Source: Clostridia bacterium (GTDB taxonomy: Bacteria; Bacillota; Clostridia; Monoglobales; Monoglobaceae). Taken from it: DNA of 64,000 nucleotides. The first letter of the stretch is position 1, and every line of letters begins with the position of its first letter. Location of the stretch: the NCBI GenBank assembly GCA_017546205.1, contig JAFYXJ010000009.1, positions 17,220 through 81,219 of the forward strand. Direction: 5' to 3'. Both the position numbers and the translations under genes were made by a program. Under the pieces are notes generated by a model, which saw only the letters and a program-made list of their open reading frames with translations, made no database searches and was not told the origin of the DNA. This document shows positions 1 through 8,406 of this stretch, one piece after another.

Positions 1-1
1 A

Positions 2-1753
2 CATCCTCATAACACCTTTATCTGGCGCGGACTTGACGGCAGTGAGGTGCTTGCCCACATGCCTCCGGAAAATGAGTACAATTCTATGGCGATGCCTGCA
101 AGTCTTCATAAAATCGAATGGGAGTATAAAGATAAGTCCGTTTGCGATGAAGCAATGCTCCTGTTTGGCATCGGTGACGGTGGCGGCGGTGCCGGAGAGA
201 TGCAACATGAGGCGCTCAAGCGGGAGAAAAATCTTTCCGGCCTCTATCCGGTGAAACAGGGCAGAGCCGTGGATTTCTTTGACCGGATTGCCAAAAATCA
301 AGAAAGTTATGCAACCTTCAATGGAGAGTTGTACTTTGAAATGCATCAGGGCACCTACACAACGCAGGCAAGAAATAAATGGTATAACCGCAAGATGGAA
401 AAGGCACTCCGCGAGGCAGAGTTTGCATTGGTTGCAACCGGAAGTACATATCCCAAAGAAAAATTGGAAGAAATCTGGAAAGAGGTGCTTCTCTACCAGT
501 TCCACGATATCCTGCCCGGTTCTTCAGTGAAGCGTGTATATGATGAGTGTATTCCCAGATATGAAACCATGTATCAGGAGACACAAGCATTGGTACAGGA
601 TGCTTATGGCAAAGGGGATTATGTCATTAACTCTCTTTCATGGGACAGATGCGGATGGGAAAAGATTGATAACAAGTGGTATCATTTAGCTGTTCCTGCT
701 ATGGGAAGTGCAAAACTGGAAGACGGTATTGCAAGCAAAGAAGTTTCGGTCAACGATTGCAGTGTATTGGAAAATGATGCGGTGAAAGTGATTTTTGATA
801 CGGATGGGGCAATTCTTTCTGTTTATGATAAATGCGCAGAAAAGGAAGTGCTGAAGGAAAAATCCAATATATTCTCCGTTTATCTTGATAACGGCGATGC
901 GTGGGACATGAACGAACATTATCGGCTGCGGACGTCTAAACAGTTTGCATTGGTGCAGAGTGAAGCCTTTGCAGACGGACCTCAAAAGGGAATTCGTCAG
1001 GAGTATAGATTTGGATCCAGCAAACTGTGGCAAACCATTTCTATTCTTGACGGAAGTCCAAAGGTGACATTTGAAACCAAGGTGGATTGGCAAGAGAGCG
1101 AGAAGATGCTTCGTACCGCATTTTACACCACAGTCGTCACCAATGAGGTAACCTGTGATATGCAGTATGGTTGTATCAAACGTCCTACCCACAACAATAC
1201 AAGTTGGGATGTTGCCAAATTTGAAATCTGTGCCCATAAGTACGCAGACTTGTCTGATACTAACTATGGTGTGGCACTGATGAACGACTGTAAGTACGGC
1301 TATTGTGTGAAAGATGGCATGCTGGACTTGAACCTGCTGAGAAGTGCCAAGTATCCGTCCGAGGAAAGCACACCCTTCCGTACTGATACCGGTATGCATC
1401 AGTTTACTTACGCCCTCTATCCCCATACAGGAAATGTAAAAGAGAGCGATGTGCTTCAAAAGAGTTATGAACTGAATCAGCCGCTTAAGACAGGTAGAGA
1501 AGTGGAGCAGTTGTTTACCATTTCCAATCCGGACATTATCGTGGAATCCGTGAAAAAGGCTGAGGATAGTGACAGTATCATTGTTCGTATGTATGAGACC
1601 AAGGGTGGATGTGCAGAGACCGCAATTAACTTTACGAAACCGGTAAAATCTGCATATTTGGTTGACATGATGGAAGAAAATGAAAAAGAAATAGACCTAA
1701 GCAATATCAAATTCCATGGATTTGAGATTGTGACGGTCAAAGTAAATGTATAA
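2..1753 (+). CDS. Alpha-mannosidase, GH38 family (5' end outside window)
   Basis: The frame is open from base 2 and gives about 583 residues ending at a TAA stop. The N-terminal GH38 catalytic domain begins upstream of the window. Family features visible here are HNTFIWRGLDGSEV near the start, then LLYQFHDILPGSS, typical of the three-helix middle domain of GH38 enzymes, followed by a long beta-rich C-terminal region. The family hydrolyses alpha-mannosides from glycans, in the cytoplasm when no signal peptide is present (not checkable here). It lies 14 bp before a sugar-binding lipoprotein gene, so the two are probably one mannoside-use operon. The nucleophile Asp region is not in view. Confidence 0.9.
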   Translation, partial: HPHNTFIWRGLDGSEVLAHMPPENEYNSMAMPASLHKIEWEYKDKSVCDEAMLLFGIGDGGGGAGEMQHEALKREKNLSGLYPVKQGRAVDFFDRIAKNQESYATFNGELYFEMHQGTYTTQARNKWYNRKMEKALREAEFALVATGSTYPKEKLEEIWKEVLLYQFHDILPGSSVKRVYDECIPRYETMYQETQALVQDAYGKGDYVINSLSWDRCGWEKIDNKWYHLAVPAMGSAKLEDGIASKEVSVNDCSVLENDAVKVIFDTDGAILSVYDKCAEKEVLKEKSNIFSVYLDNGDAWDMNEHYRLRTSKQFALVQSEAFADGPQKGIRQEYRFGSSKLWQTISILDGSPKVTFETKVDWQESEKMLRTAFYTTVVTNEVTCDMQYGCIKRPTHNNTSWDVAKFEICAHKYADLSDTNYGVALMNDCKYGYCVKDGMLDLNLLRSAKYPSEESTPFRTDTGMHQFTYALYPHTGNVKESDVLQKSYELNQPLKTGREVEQLFTISNPDIIVESVKKAEDSDSIIVRMYETKGGCAETAINFTKPVKSAYLVDMMEENEKEIDLSNIKFHGFEIVTVKVNV

Positions 1754-1767
1754 AGGAGAGAGAAAAA

Positions 1768-3159
1768 ATGAAAAGAACAATTGCAATGGTAATGGCAGTA
1801 CTGCTGATGGTCTCTATGCTGGCAGGATGCGGTGCAGACACAAGTGACAAGAACGAACAGGGACAGACTGTGATTTCGGTCGGTGGATGGGAAACCAAAG
1901 AGGGAACGGCTCTGGATAACCAGAATGCAAGAAAAGCACGGTTTGAAGAAGCAAACTCCGATATTGCTATTGACCCCGATACATGGAAGTTTGATAGAAA
2001 AACTTTCTATGCAAAGGCAGCGGGCGGACAGCTTCCTATGGTTTACAATGCAGGTGTTACCGAGATTGTGGAGATCATGAATTCCGGTTATTCTTCTGAC
2101 CTTGCAGATGTATTGAAGGAGAGAGGTTATGCGGATAAGTTCAATCCCAAAGTGATTGATATCGTCAGCAAAGACGGGGGCATTTATGCGATTCCTAAGT
2201 TTGCAACGGTTATGGGTTTGATGTTCAATGCAGAACTGTATGAAAAGGCAGGCTTGATTGGAGAAGACGGACTTCCCAAACAGCCGGAAACCTGGTTTGA
2301 AGTTGTAGAATTTGCAAAGAAGATTAAAGAAGCAACCGGCAAGGCTGGATTCATCATTCCTACTGCCAACGGCAGTGGCGGATGGCTGTTTACCGCTCTG
2401 GCATGGAGTTTCGGCACGAAATTTATCGGTAAAGATGAGGCAGGAAACTGGAAAGCAACCTTCAATACACCTGAGGCGGCAGAGGCGCTGCAGTTTGTCA
2501 AAGATATGAAGTGGGAGCATGATATTCTTCCTGCAAATACCTTGATTGATGCCGCTGAATGGCAGAAGGTGTTTGGAACCGGCAATGCGGGAATTACTTT
2601 TGGTGCAGGAGAATATCCGGCATCCACCCTCTGGAAGTATGACATGAAAGCAGATAACATCGGTTTGCTTGCTATGCCGGCAGGTCCCAAAAATCATGTA
2701 ACGTTGCTTGCTTGTGATATTCTTTGTGTCAGCAATGAGGCAACCAAAGATCAGGTAGAGGCCGGTGTTCGCTGGATTGAAACCGAAGTAAATCCGGTTA
2801 TGACCGAAGACGTTAAGAAAACCATGGTTGATAAATATCAGTTGTATGCGGAGAACGGTCAGCCCATTGGCGTGAAAGGTATCAGTGTGTGGGCAGATGA
2901 TGTGGAAGCAGTAAAGTTTGAGCGGGATTTGGTGGACCAAATGTGTAACATGAACCCCAACTATGTAAAATTGTATAATGATTTTGCAATGAATTGTCCC
3001 ATCGAAATCAGACCGGAAGAACCGGTTTGCTGTCAGGAACTCTACCGCGTTCTGGATGCGTGCCTGCAGGAGGTACTTACCAACAAAGATGCAGATGTTG
3101 TATCTGTTCTTGAAAAGGCTAACAGTGATTTCCAGAATAACTACCTGAACAATCTGTAA
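1768..3159 (+). CDS. Extracellular sugar-binding lipoprotein (ABC transporter, family 1 type)
   Basis: A 463-residue protein with a lipoprotein signal peptide: Lys/Arg N-terminus, hydrophobic stretch, lipobox LAGC with the lipidated Cys near residue 21. The rest has the length and style of type-1 extracellular solute-binding proteins, which hand oligosaccharides to an ABC permease at the membrane. The start has a good ribosome site (AGGAGAG). No permease or ATPase gene follows; the downstream hairpin ends the operon, so permeases would be upstream of the window or elsewhere. The last 47 or so residues are almost identical to a gene remnant at 46096-46290. Specificity is unknown; the mannosidase neighbour suggests mannosides. 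Confidence 0.9.
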   Translation: MKRTIAMVMAVLLMVSMLAGCGADTSDKNEQGQTVISVGGWETKEGTALDNQNARKARFEEANSDIAIDPDTWKFDRKTFYAKAAGGQLPMVYNAGVTEIVEIMNSGYSSDLADVLKERGYADKFNPKVIDIVSKDGGIYAIPKFATVMGLMFNAELYEKAGLIGEDGLPKQPETWFEVVEFAKKIKEATGKAGFIIPTANGSGGWLFTALAWSFGTKFIGKDEAGNWKATFNTPEAAEALQFVKDMKWEHDILPANTLIDAAEWQKVFGTGNAGITFGAGEYPASTLWKYDMKADNIGLLAMPAGPKNHVTLLACDILCVSNEATKDQVEAGVRWIETEVNPVMTEDVKKTMVDKYQLYAENGQPIGVKGISVWADDVEAVKFERDLVDQMCNMNPNYVKLYNDFAMNCPIEIRPEEPVCCQELYRVLDACLQEVLTNKDADVVSVLEKANSDFQNNYLNNL

Positions 3160-3164
3160 AAAGA

Positions 3165-3196
3165 AATGGCGTGGAAACCATGGTTTCCACGCCATT
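3165..3196 (+). terminator. Perfect palindrome after the binding-protein gene
   Basis: A 15-bp perfect inverted repeat (3165-3179 and 3182-3196) starts 6 bases after the stop codon. There is no T-tract after it, so it may act as an mRNA 3' stabiliser rather than as a strong intrinsic terminator. Confidence 0.6.
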
Positions 3197-3200
3197 ATGA

Positions 3201-3229
3201 TTGACAATTGTAAAAAGCAGGAGTATACT
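3201..3229 (+). promoter_or_regulatory. Sigma-A promoter of the isomerase-like gene
   Basis: TTGACA (3201-3206), 17-bp spacer, TATACT (3224-3229). It lies between the palindrome and the gene starting at 3256, so that gene has its own promoter. Confidence 0.75.
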
Positions 3230-3255
3230 ACAACCAATAGAAAGGGGTGGTTTTT

Positions 3256-4134
3256 ATGAGAATATCCATCAATGAAGATTATATCCGTTATCGTCCGGAA
3301 ACACCGAGGCGGAGCCAGATGGAAACCCTAAAACTTTTGAAAGAAAACGGGTTTGATACTGCGGATTTCGGTATGTTCCACTTGGTTTCCGAGGGGGAGC
3401 CTTACGGACGCGAAGATTGGATTAAAAAACATCGGGAATATTGTGATGAGTTGGGCATTGCGATTAACCAGACCCATCCGCCGTTTTTTGAAGGCAGACC
3501 CATGCCGGACGGGTTTGTAGAGCGCTTGCTCCAATGTGTGGACGACAGTGCTGTTCTGGGTGCGGATTGTATCGTAATTCATCCGGATACCTGGTATAAG
3601 GAAAATTATGTACAATGGGATTTTGATGAGGTGCTGAACACCATTTATGAAGTGCTGGCACCGGTTGTAGAACGGGCAGAAAAACGCGGCATCAAGGTTG
3701 CTATGGAGTTTATGCATGAATGGCTGGGAAATGTCTACCACAGAGTGCGTTTTTGTTCCAATATCGAAGAACTGGATGCCATTGTGGGAAAATTCAACTG
3801 TGATTCGGTGGGCGTCTGCTGGGATTTTGGACATGCAGCAATGGCATACAAACAGGACCAGTTTAAATATATGAAAAAACTGAAAAGCAAGATTATTGCA
3901 ACCCATGTACATGATAATATCTTTAAGTATGACAATCATAATCTTCCTTATCAAGGTTCCATCAACTGGGAAGAGGGGATGAAAACCTTGGCGGAAGTAG
4001 GATATGAAGGTGATTTGACGCTGGAAATCGGTTACGGCGGCATGCCGGATTCTCTGGTTGCAAACTTCTTGCAATTCTCCCACCAAACCGCAGAATACCT
4101 GGTCAAACAGTTTCAGGAGTTTCAAAAGAAATAA
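3256..4134 (+). CDS. Sugar phosphate isomerase/epimerase family TIM barrel
   Basis: A 292-residue protein of the xylose-isomerase-like TIM barrel (AP endonuclease 2) superfamily. Metal-site style residues are visible: VIHPDTW, AMEFMHEW, SVGVCWDFGHA, IATHVHDN and LTLEIGYGG, giving the usual Glu/His/Asp/His/Glu set. Members isomerise or epimerise sugars, inososes or keto-sugars in the cytoplasm. I chose the ATG at 3256 because AAAGGGG sits 8 bases upstream; an in-frame GTG at 3247 overlaps that ribosome site. It is a separate unit following the mannosidase/binding-protein pair, so a role in the same sugar pathway is inferred. The exact reaction is unknown. Confidence 0.85.
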   Translation: MRISINEDYIRYRPETPRRSQMETLKLLKENGFDTADFGMFHLVSEGEPYGREDWIKKHREYCDELGIAINQTHPPFFEGRPMPDGFVERLLQCVDDSAVLGADCIVIHPDTWYKENYVQWDFDEVLNTIYEVLAPVVERAEKRGIKVAMEFMHEWLGNVYHRVRFCSNIEELDAIVGKFNCDSVGVCWDFGHAAMAYKQDQFKYMKKLKSKIIATHVHDNIFKYDNHNLPYQGSINWEEGMKTLAEVGYEGDLTLEIGYGGMPDSLVANFLQFSHQTAEYLVKQFQEFQKK

Positions 4135-4140
4135 AAAAAA

Positions 4141-4163
4141 GACATCCATTGGATGTCTTTTTT
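4141..4163. terminator. Bidirectional terminator
   Basis: An 8-bp-arm palindrome (4141-4157) flanked by A-run and T-run. It ends the isomerase-like gene on the plus strand and tRNA-Thr on the minus strand. Confidence 0.85.
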
Positions 4164-4165
4164 CG

Positions 4166-4241
4166 TGGAGCTGGAAAAGGGACTCGAACCCTCGACTTCC
4201 TCATTACGAGTGAGGTACTCTACCAACTGAGTTATTCCAGC
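4166..4241 (-). tRNA. tRNA-Thr (CGT)
   Basis: The cloverleaf reads on the minus strand: acceptor GCTGGAA pairs with TTCCAGC, the anticodon loop CTCGTAA gives CGT, there is a T-loop GTTCGAGTC, and CCA is encoded. It has its own promoter upstream (4284-4312). Confidence 0.95.
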
Positions 4242-4283
4242 ATGGCGTAATACAACCAAAATCATTATAAACCAACAAGGGAT

Positions 4284-4312
4284 AGTCTACCATATTTTTG
4301 GGTCTTTGTCAA
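4284..4312 (-). promoter_or_regulatory. Promoter of tRNA-Thr(CGT)
   Basis: On the minus strand: TTGACA (4312-4307), 17-bp spacer, TAGACT (4289-4284), ending about 43 bases before the tRNA. Confidence 0.7.
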
Positions 4313-4324
4313 GGCGTTAGGAAA

Positions 4325-4353
4325 CAAAAAAAGAGAACGCATAGCGTTCTCTT
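4325..4353 (-). terminator. Terminator of tRNA-Gly
   Basis: Stem GAGAACGC/GCGTTCTC (4351-4344 with 4340-4333) followed on the minus strand by a run of T. It lies immediately after tRNA-Gly. Confidence 0.9.
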
Positions 4354-4355
4354 CA

Positions 4356-4430
4356 TGGAGCGGAAGACGAGATTCGAACTCGCGACGTTCACCTTGGCAA
4401 GGTGACGCTCTACCACTGAGCCACTCCCGC
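4356..4430 (-). tRNA. tRNA-Gly (GCC)
   Basis: Minus-strand cloverleaf: acceptor GCGGGAG pairs with CTTCCGC through one G-U pair, the anticodon loop TTGCCAA gives GCC, and CCA is encoded. Its own promoter and terminator bracket it. Confidence 0.95.
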
Positions 4431-4442
4431 ATCTCCTGAAAT

Positions 4443-4471
4443 AGAATAGCATACCTTTGGGGGATTGTCAA
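4443..4471 (-). promoter_or_regulatory. Promoter of tRNA-Gly
   Basis: On the minus strand: TTGACA (4471-4466), 17-bp spacer, TATTCT (4448-4443). Confidence 0.75.
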
Positions 4472-4543
4472 GTAATTTTCATAAAAAAATTTACTTCTGC
4501 CATTTTTCATAAAAAATTTTTTTCAAATGGAGTATATTTTGGA

Positions 4544-4572
4544 TTGCATTGCTGACAAAAATATTGTATAAT
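4544..4572 (+). promoter_or_regulatory. Promoter of the PurF-like gene
   Basis: TTGCAT (4544-4549), 17-bp spacer, TATAAT (4567-4572), about 30 bases before the start codon. Confidence 0.75.
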
Positions 4573-4602
4573 TTCTTTAGAAACTAAGATAGGAGGCTCA
4601 TT

Positions 4603-6027
4603 ATGGGAGGTTTTTTCGGAGCAGTCTGCAAGCATGACGCTATTTCGGATGTGTTTTTCGGGACAGATTACCATTCACATCTGGGGACTCGGCGTGCCGG
4701 CATGGCAGCTTATGATAAGGAAATAGGTCTTCAAAGAGATATTCACAACATCCAGAATTCTCCGTTTCGTACGAAATTTGATAAAATATTTGAAGAAATG
4801 CGGGGCACGGCCGCCATTGGTTGCATCAGTGATTTTGACCCCCAGCCCTTGTTGTTTCATTCCAGATTGGGCACCTATGCAATCTGTATGATTGGCGTGA
4901 TTCAGAATGCCAAAGAACTGATTGAACAATATTTGACTCCCGGCAATAGTTTTTTCAATGCTATGACAGGGGGAAATATCAATTCGGTGGATATCATTGC
5001 TGCTTTGATGAATCAAAAAGATTCTTTTGCGGAGGGTATCCAATTTGCACAAGAGTCTATCGAGGGGACGGCATCCATTCTGGTGCTGACCGGTTATGGA
5101 ACGCTGATTGCAGCGCGGGATCGGTTAGGAAGGATCCCCATTCTGATTGGAAAAAGCGAGGATGGATATTGTGCAGCCTTTGAATCGTTTGCATATCAAA
5201 AACTGGGGTATGCCGATGAAAAGGAACTGGGACCCGGTGAGATTGTAGAACTGACGGCAGATTCCATGACCCAACTTGCCCCCCCGGGAAAGGAAATGAA
5301 AATCTGCTCTTTCCTTTGGACTTATTTTGGATTTCCTACCTCAACCTATGAGGGTGTGAATGTTGAGACCATGCGGAACCGGAACGGACAAATCATGGCG
5401 CGGCAAGATAAGATTGTCTCCAATGCAGAAAGCCTGGATTATGTCAGCGGTGTTCCCGATTCCGGTACGGCACATGCCATTGGTTATGCCAATGAAAGCG
5501 GTGTTCCTTTTGCCCGTCCGTTTATCAAATATACGCCGTCATGGGCAAGAAGTTTTACGCCCACCAACCAGAAGGAACGGAATAAAGTTGCAAAGATGAA
5601 ACAAATTCCTATTCATGATTTGATTCAGGATAAGAGCCTTTTATTTATTGATGATTCCATTGTGCGCGGAACCCAACTGCGGGAAACTGTGGAATTTTTG
5701 TATAACAACGGAGCAAAGGCTGTGCATATGCGTTCCGCCTGCCCGCCCATTATGTATGGTTGTAAGTATTTGAACTTTACTCGCTCCACCGGAGAAATGG
5801 AACTTCTTACCCGCCGTGTGATTATGGAACTGGAAGGAGAAGAAGGATTCAATCATCTGGAAGAATACAGCGATTCCTCTACTGAACGAGGTCAAAAGAT
5901 GAGAAAATGCATCTGTGAAAAATTTAAGTTTGCATCTTTAGAGTTTCAGTCTATGGAGGGCATGATAGAATCCATTGGTATAGAACCGTGTAAGTTGTGC
6001 ACCTACTGTTGGAACGGAAAAGAATAA
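4603..6027 (+). CDS. PurF-like amidophosphoribosyltransferase homologue lacking the catalytic Cys
   Basis: A 474-residue protein with the two-domain layout of glutamine PRPP amidotransferase: N-terminal class II amidotransferase fold, then a type I phosphoribosyltransferase domain with the PRPP loop LLFIDDSIVRGTQ near residues 346-358. True PurF begins, after Met or a propeptide, with the nucleophile Cys of a CG(V/I)FG motif. Here the start is MGGFFG, so Gly replaces that Cys, and the next Cys is at residue 9. The start is secure (AGGAGG at 4592-4597, good spacing, promoter just upstream). The cluster CKLCTYC near the C-terminus could bind metal. It stands alone, not in a pur operon. It may use ammonia or be regulatory; I would not call it purF without that caveat. 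Confidence 0.85.
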   Translation: MGGFFGAVCKHDAISDVFFGTDYHSHLGTRRAGMAAYDKEIGLQRDIHNIQNSPFRTKFDKIFEEMRGTAAIGCISDFDPQPLLFHSRLGTYAICMIGVIQNAKELIEQYLTPGNSFFNAMTGGNINSVDIIAALMNQKDSFAEGIQFAQESIEGTASILVLTGYGTLIAARDRLGRIPILIGKSEDGYCAAFESFAYQKLGYADEKELGPGEIVELTADSMTQLAPPGKEMKICSFLWTYFGFPTSTYEGVNVETMRNRNGQIMARQDKIVSNAESLDYVSGVPDSGTAHAIGYANESGVPFARPFIKYTPSWARSFTPTNQKERNKVAKMKQIPIHDLIQDKSLLFIDDSIVRGTQLRETVEFLYNNGAKAVHMRSACPPIMYGCKYLNFTRSTGEMELLTRRVIMELEGEEGFNHLEEYSDSSTERGQKMRKCICEKFKFASLEFQSMEGMIESIGIEPCKLCTYCWNGKE

Positions 6028-6051
6028 AACGGCTGGAAAAAATCAATAACG

Positions 6052-6085
6052 GCATGGAAAACATCAGGTTTTCCATGCAGTTTTA
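6052..6085 (+). terminator. Terminator of the PurF-like gene
   Basis: An 11-bp perfect stem (6052-6062 with 6068-6078), 5-base loop, followed by a T-rich stretch. Confidence 0.8.
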
Positions 6086-6162
6086 TCGTTTTTACTTAGC
6101 ATTATTCCTGAATGCATTAATAGTTTCTAAATTTTTCAGTAATAACGCTCTGTCTTTTTGGG

Positions 6163-6251
6163 AAGATGTAGACAAAACTGATGATTTATGACATGGCGTT
6201 GTCAATTTTGGACAAATCTTTTTGTTGAATACCCGTAGAGAATCTGGTATA
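6163..6251 (+). repeat. 89-bp repeated promoter element, copy 1
   Basis: These 89 bases recur at 11448-11536 with only two mismatches. Each copy holds an imperfect inverted repeat (6164-6183 with 6200-6219) and ends exactly in the -10 box of a promoter. Flanking sequences on both sides are unrelated. It may be a shared regulatory region or a small mobile (MITE-like) element carrying an outward promoter. Confidence 0.85.
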
Positions 6252-6253
6252 AT
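6225..6253 (+). promoter_or_regulatory. Promoter of the alkaline phosphatase gene
   Basis: TTGAAT (6225-6230), 17-bp spacer, TATAAT (6248-6253), with a TG extended -10 motif at 6245-6246. The promoter is inside the 89-bp repeat. Confidence 0.8.
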
Positions 6254-6287
6254 ATGAAAAAAGTTAAACATTAGGAGGAGTTTTCAC

Positions 6288-8363
6288 ATGAAAAAGATTC
6301 TTTGTATGCTGCTTTGTGCGGCAATGCTGATGTCCGGTGTGGTATGGGTATCGGCAACGGAGCCGGTGGCGGCAACATCTCAAATCAAAAACATTATCTA
6401 CATGATTCCTGACGGCGGTGCCATGGCGTCTTTCTTCCTGGCAGATCATGTCAAGCAGGCAGGGGGACTTTCTAATAAGTACCCCAATGTAACACCGGTA
6501 GAAACCGGAGAAATGTTCATCAAAGATTATCTGGTTGGTGCAGAGACAACACATTCCAATAACAGTTCTGTAACCGACTCTGCAGCATCCGGTACGGCGC
6601 TGTCTTCCGGTTATAAAACCAACAATGGTATGATTGGTATTACCCCGGCGAAGAAACCCCGTGCCAATATTTTAGAGGCTTGTCAGGAACTGGGTAAGAA
6701 CACCGGTATTGTAGTTACTTATGAATGGACCAATGCAACACCGGCAGCATTTTCTGCTCATGCAGAAAACCGCAGTGAAACGCTGGTCATCGGAGAGCAG
6801 GTCGTTAACCAAGGGATTGATGTGGTATTTGGTAAGACTCTGACAGATTATAACGGGCAGGAATGGTTTACGGATAATTCTCTTGCAAGCCGAGGCTATG
6901 ATATTATTACCAGCAAAGAACAACTGAATGCGATTCAGGCAGGGGACAGAGTTTGGGGTAAATTGCCACAGGCGTATTTTGATGTTCAAAGAGGGTCTAC
7001 AACGCCCAATCTTGCAGAACTGACGGCGACTGCCATTCGCGCTCTGGATGACGGAAACGAAAACGGTTTCTTCCTGATGGTAGAAGGAAGTGCAGTAGAC
7101 GGCGGCGGACACAACAGCAACGCCTTAAGTATGGTCAGCGAGTGGCTGGCTTTTGATGCGGCATGTAAAGTTGCCATTGAGTATGCCCAGAAGAGAACAG
7201 ATACTTTGGTTGTGATTCTGCCTGACCATGACACCGGTGGATTGCAGTATCAAAATGCGTATACAGCAGCGAGCCTGAAAAGCCTGGTAGGAAATGTACA
7301 AAATGGTGAGAGTTTGAAAACGGTTCTCACATGGGAAGGTGATGGCGGTCATACCGGACGGAATGGCGGAATCTTCATGTATGTTCCGGAGGGCGTTGCA
7401 TATCCCAATGGTATTGACCCCAGCAAGAAGGCCAGCGTTCTTTCAACCTTTGAAACAGATTTCAGAACCTGTGCAGTCAATCGTATTGATAATACCGGCA
7501 TGACCCAGTATCTGGCAGGGCTTCTGGGGGTTGATATGGACGCTATGACTGAAAAACTCTTTGTGGATATCACGGATAGCGGTACTTATAATGCAAATAC
7601 CGAAGTCTTTACTTTCCAAACGGCTTCCGGCGTGGAAATTGAAGTGGAAAGAAATACTTCCGTTGCAAAGATGGACGGAACACCGGTGAATCTTGACGGT
7701 CAGGTTGCCGTATATCTGGGTGGAAGATTCTATATTCCCCAAAGTTTGATCAGCAGTACTCCCGTTCCCCAAAAGGAATTTGCAATTTATGCAGATTATA
7801 ACACCAAATCGGTGCGGGTAGAGGGTCTTACAAAAAATCCTTCCGATGCCGTTACCGTGTTGGTTACCGAACCGGGCAAAGGAATTGCGGAAAGTGCGGA
7901 AGATGAAACCCTGGTTGCAATTAATCAGACACAAAGTACGCCATGGTGCGAGTATTCTTTGAACTTTGCAGTAGGCGAAGGTAAAATCGGGGATTACAAT
8001 TACTTCACCAGAATCAAAGAAGAGGGGAATATCAAGGAATATAAATTCTCTTTCAAGAATATGGCGGTTGAGAAGAATGGTATTCCGGTAACCAAAATGT
8101 CAGATTTGGCAGAAGGAGATACCGTAAAACTGGTTCTCAACGGTTACGATGCCGGCTTTGACGGAACGGCAATGATTGCACAGTATGGAGAGGGCGGTGC
8201 GCTTCTTTATGTGACAGCCATTCCGGTTCAGGGATCTGCTGTGAAGTATGAAGATGAAGATTTCATTGAGGCTACCATACAAAAGGGCGTCAAGAGCGTG
8301 AAAGCATATTATTGGAACAAGGTGAACCATGTTCCCTTTACCGGTGTGTATGTAATCGAATAA
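6288..8363 (+). CDS. Secreted alkaline phosphatase with C-terminal extension
   Basis: A 691-residue protein with a signal peptide (cleavage likely after VSA, residue 23). The alkaline phosphatase domain covers about residues 35-430: PDGG with a metal Asp near 42, the nucleophile serine in TDSAASGTAL (Ser98), VEGSAVDGGGH, LPDHDTGG and GDGGHTG, which supply the remaining zinc and magnesium ligands. The family removes phosphate from monoesters outside the membrane. The C-terminal 250 residues are not part of the enzyme; about residues 445-500 resemble a copper-amine-oxidase-N-type stalk domain, and the rest is unassigned. AGGAGGAG precedes the ATG. The promoter lies in a repeat shared with the sialidase-like gene at 11568, so co-regulation is possible. 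Confidence 0.92.
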   Translation: MKKILCMLLCAAMLMSGVVWVSATEPVAATSQIKNIIYMIPDGGAMASFFLADHVKQAGGLSNKYPNVTPVETGEMFIKDYLVGAETTHSNNSSVTDSAASGTALSSGYKTNNGMIGITPAKKPRANILEACQELGKNTGIVVTYEWTNATPAAFSAHAENRSETLVIGEQVVNQGIDVVFGKTLTDYNGQEWFTDNSLASRGYDIITSKEQLNAIQAGDRVWGKLPQAYFDVQRGSTTPNLAELTATAIRALDDGNENGFFLMVEGSAVDGGGHNSNALSMVSEWLAFDAACKVAIEYAQKRTDTLVVILPDHDTGGLQYQNAYTAASLKSLVGNVQNGESLKTVLTWEGDGGHTGRNGGIFMYVPEGVAYPNGIDPSKKASVLSTFETDFRTCAVNRIDNTGMTQYLAGLLGVDMDAMTEKLFVDITDSGTYNANTEVFTFQTASGVEIEVERNTSVAKMDGTPVNLDGQVAVYLGGRFYIPQSLISSTPVPQKEFAIYADYNTKSVRVEGLTKNPSDAVTVLVTEPGKGIAESAEDETLVAINQTQSTPWCEYSLNFAVGEGKIGDYNYFTRIKEEGNIKEYKFSFKNMAVEKNGIPVTKMSDLAEGDTVKLVLNGYDAGFDGTAMIAQYGEGGALLYVTAIPVQGSAVKYEDEDFIEATIQKGVKSVKAYYWNKVNHVPFTGVYVIE

Positions 8364-8372
8364 TGTCATAAT

Positions 8373-8405
8373 AAATATCACCCCGTCATTGACGGGGTGA
8401 TATTT
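8373..8405. terminator. Bidirectional terminator
   Basis: A 15-bp perfect stem (8373-8387 with 8391-8405), A-rich on one side and T-rich on the other, between two convergent genes. Confidence 0.9.
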
Positions 8406-8406
8406 T

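Noticed and set aside
686..1459. 257-codon open frame on the minus strand inside the mannosidase gene
   Set aside because: It is antisense to a GH38 coding region and shows no domain.
1477..3237. 586-codon open frame on the minus strand
   Set aside because: It lies opposite the mannosidase end and the binding-protein gene, both of which have clear homology, ribosome sites and signal features. The minus-strand translation is Cys/Phe/Ile-rich with no recognisable motif.
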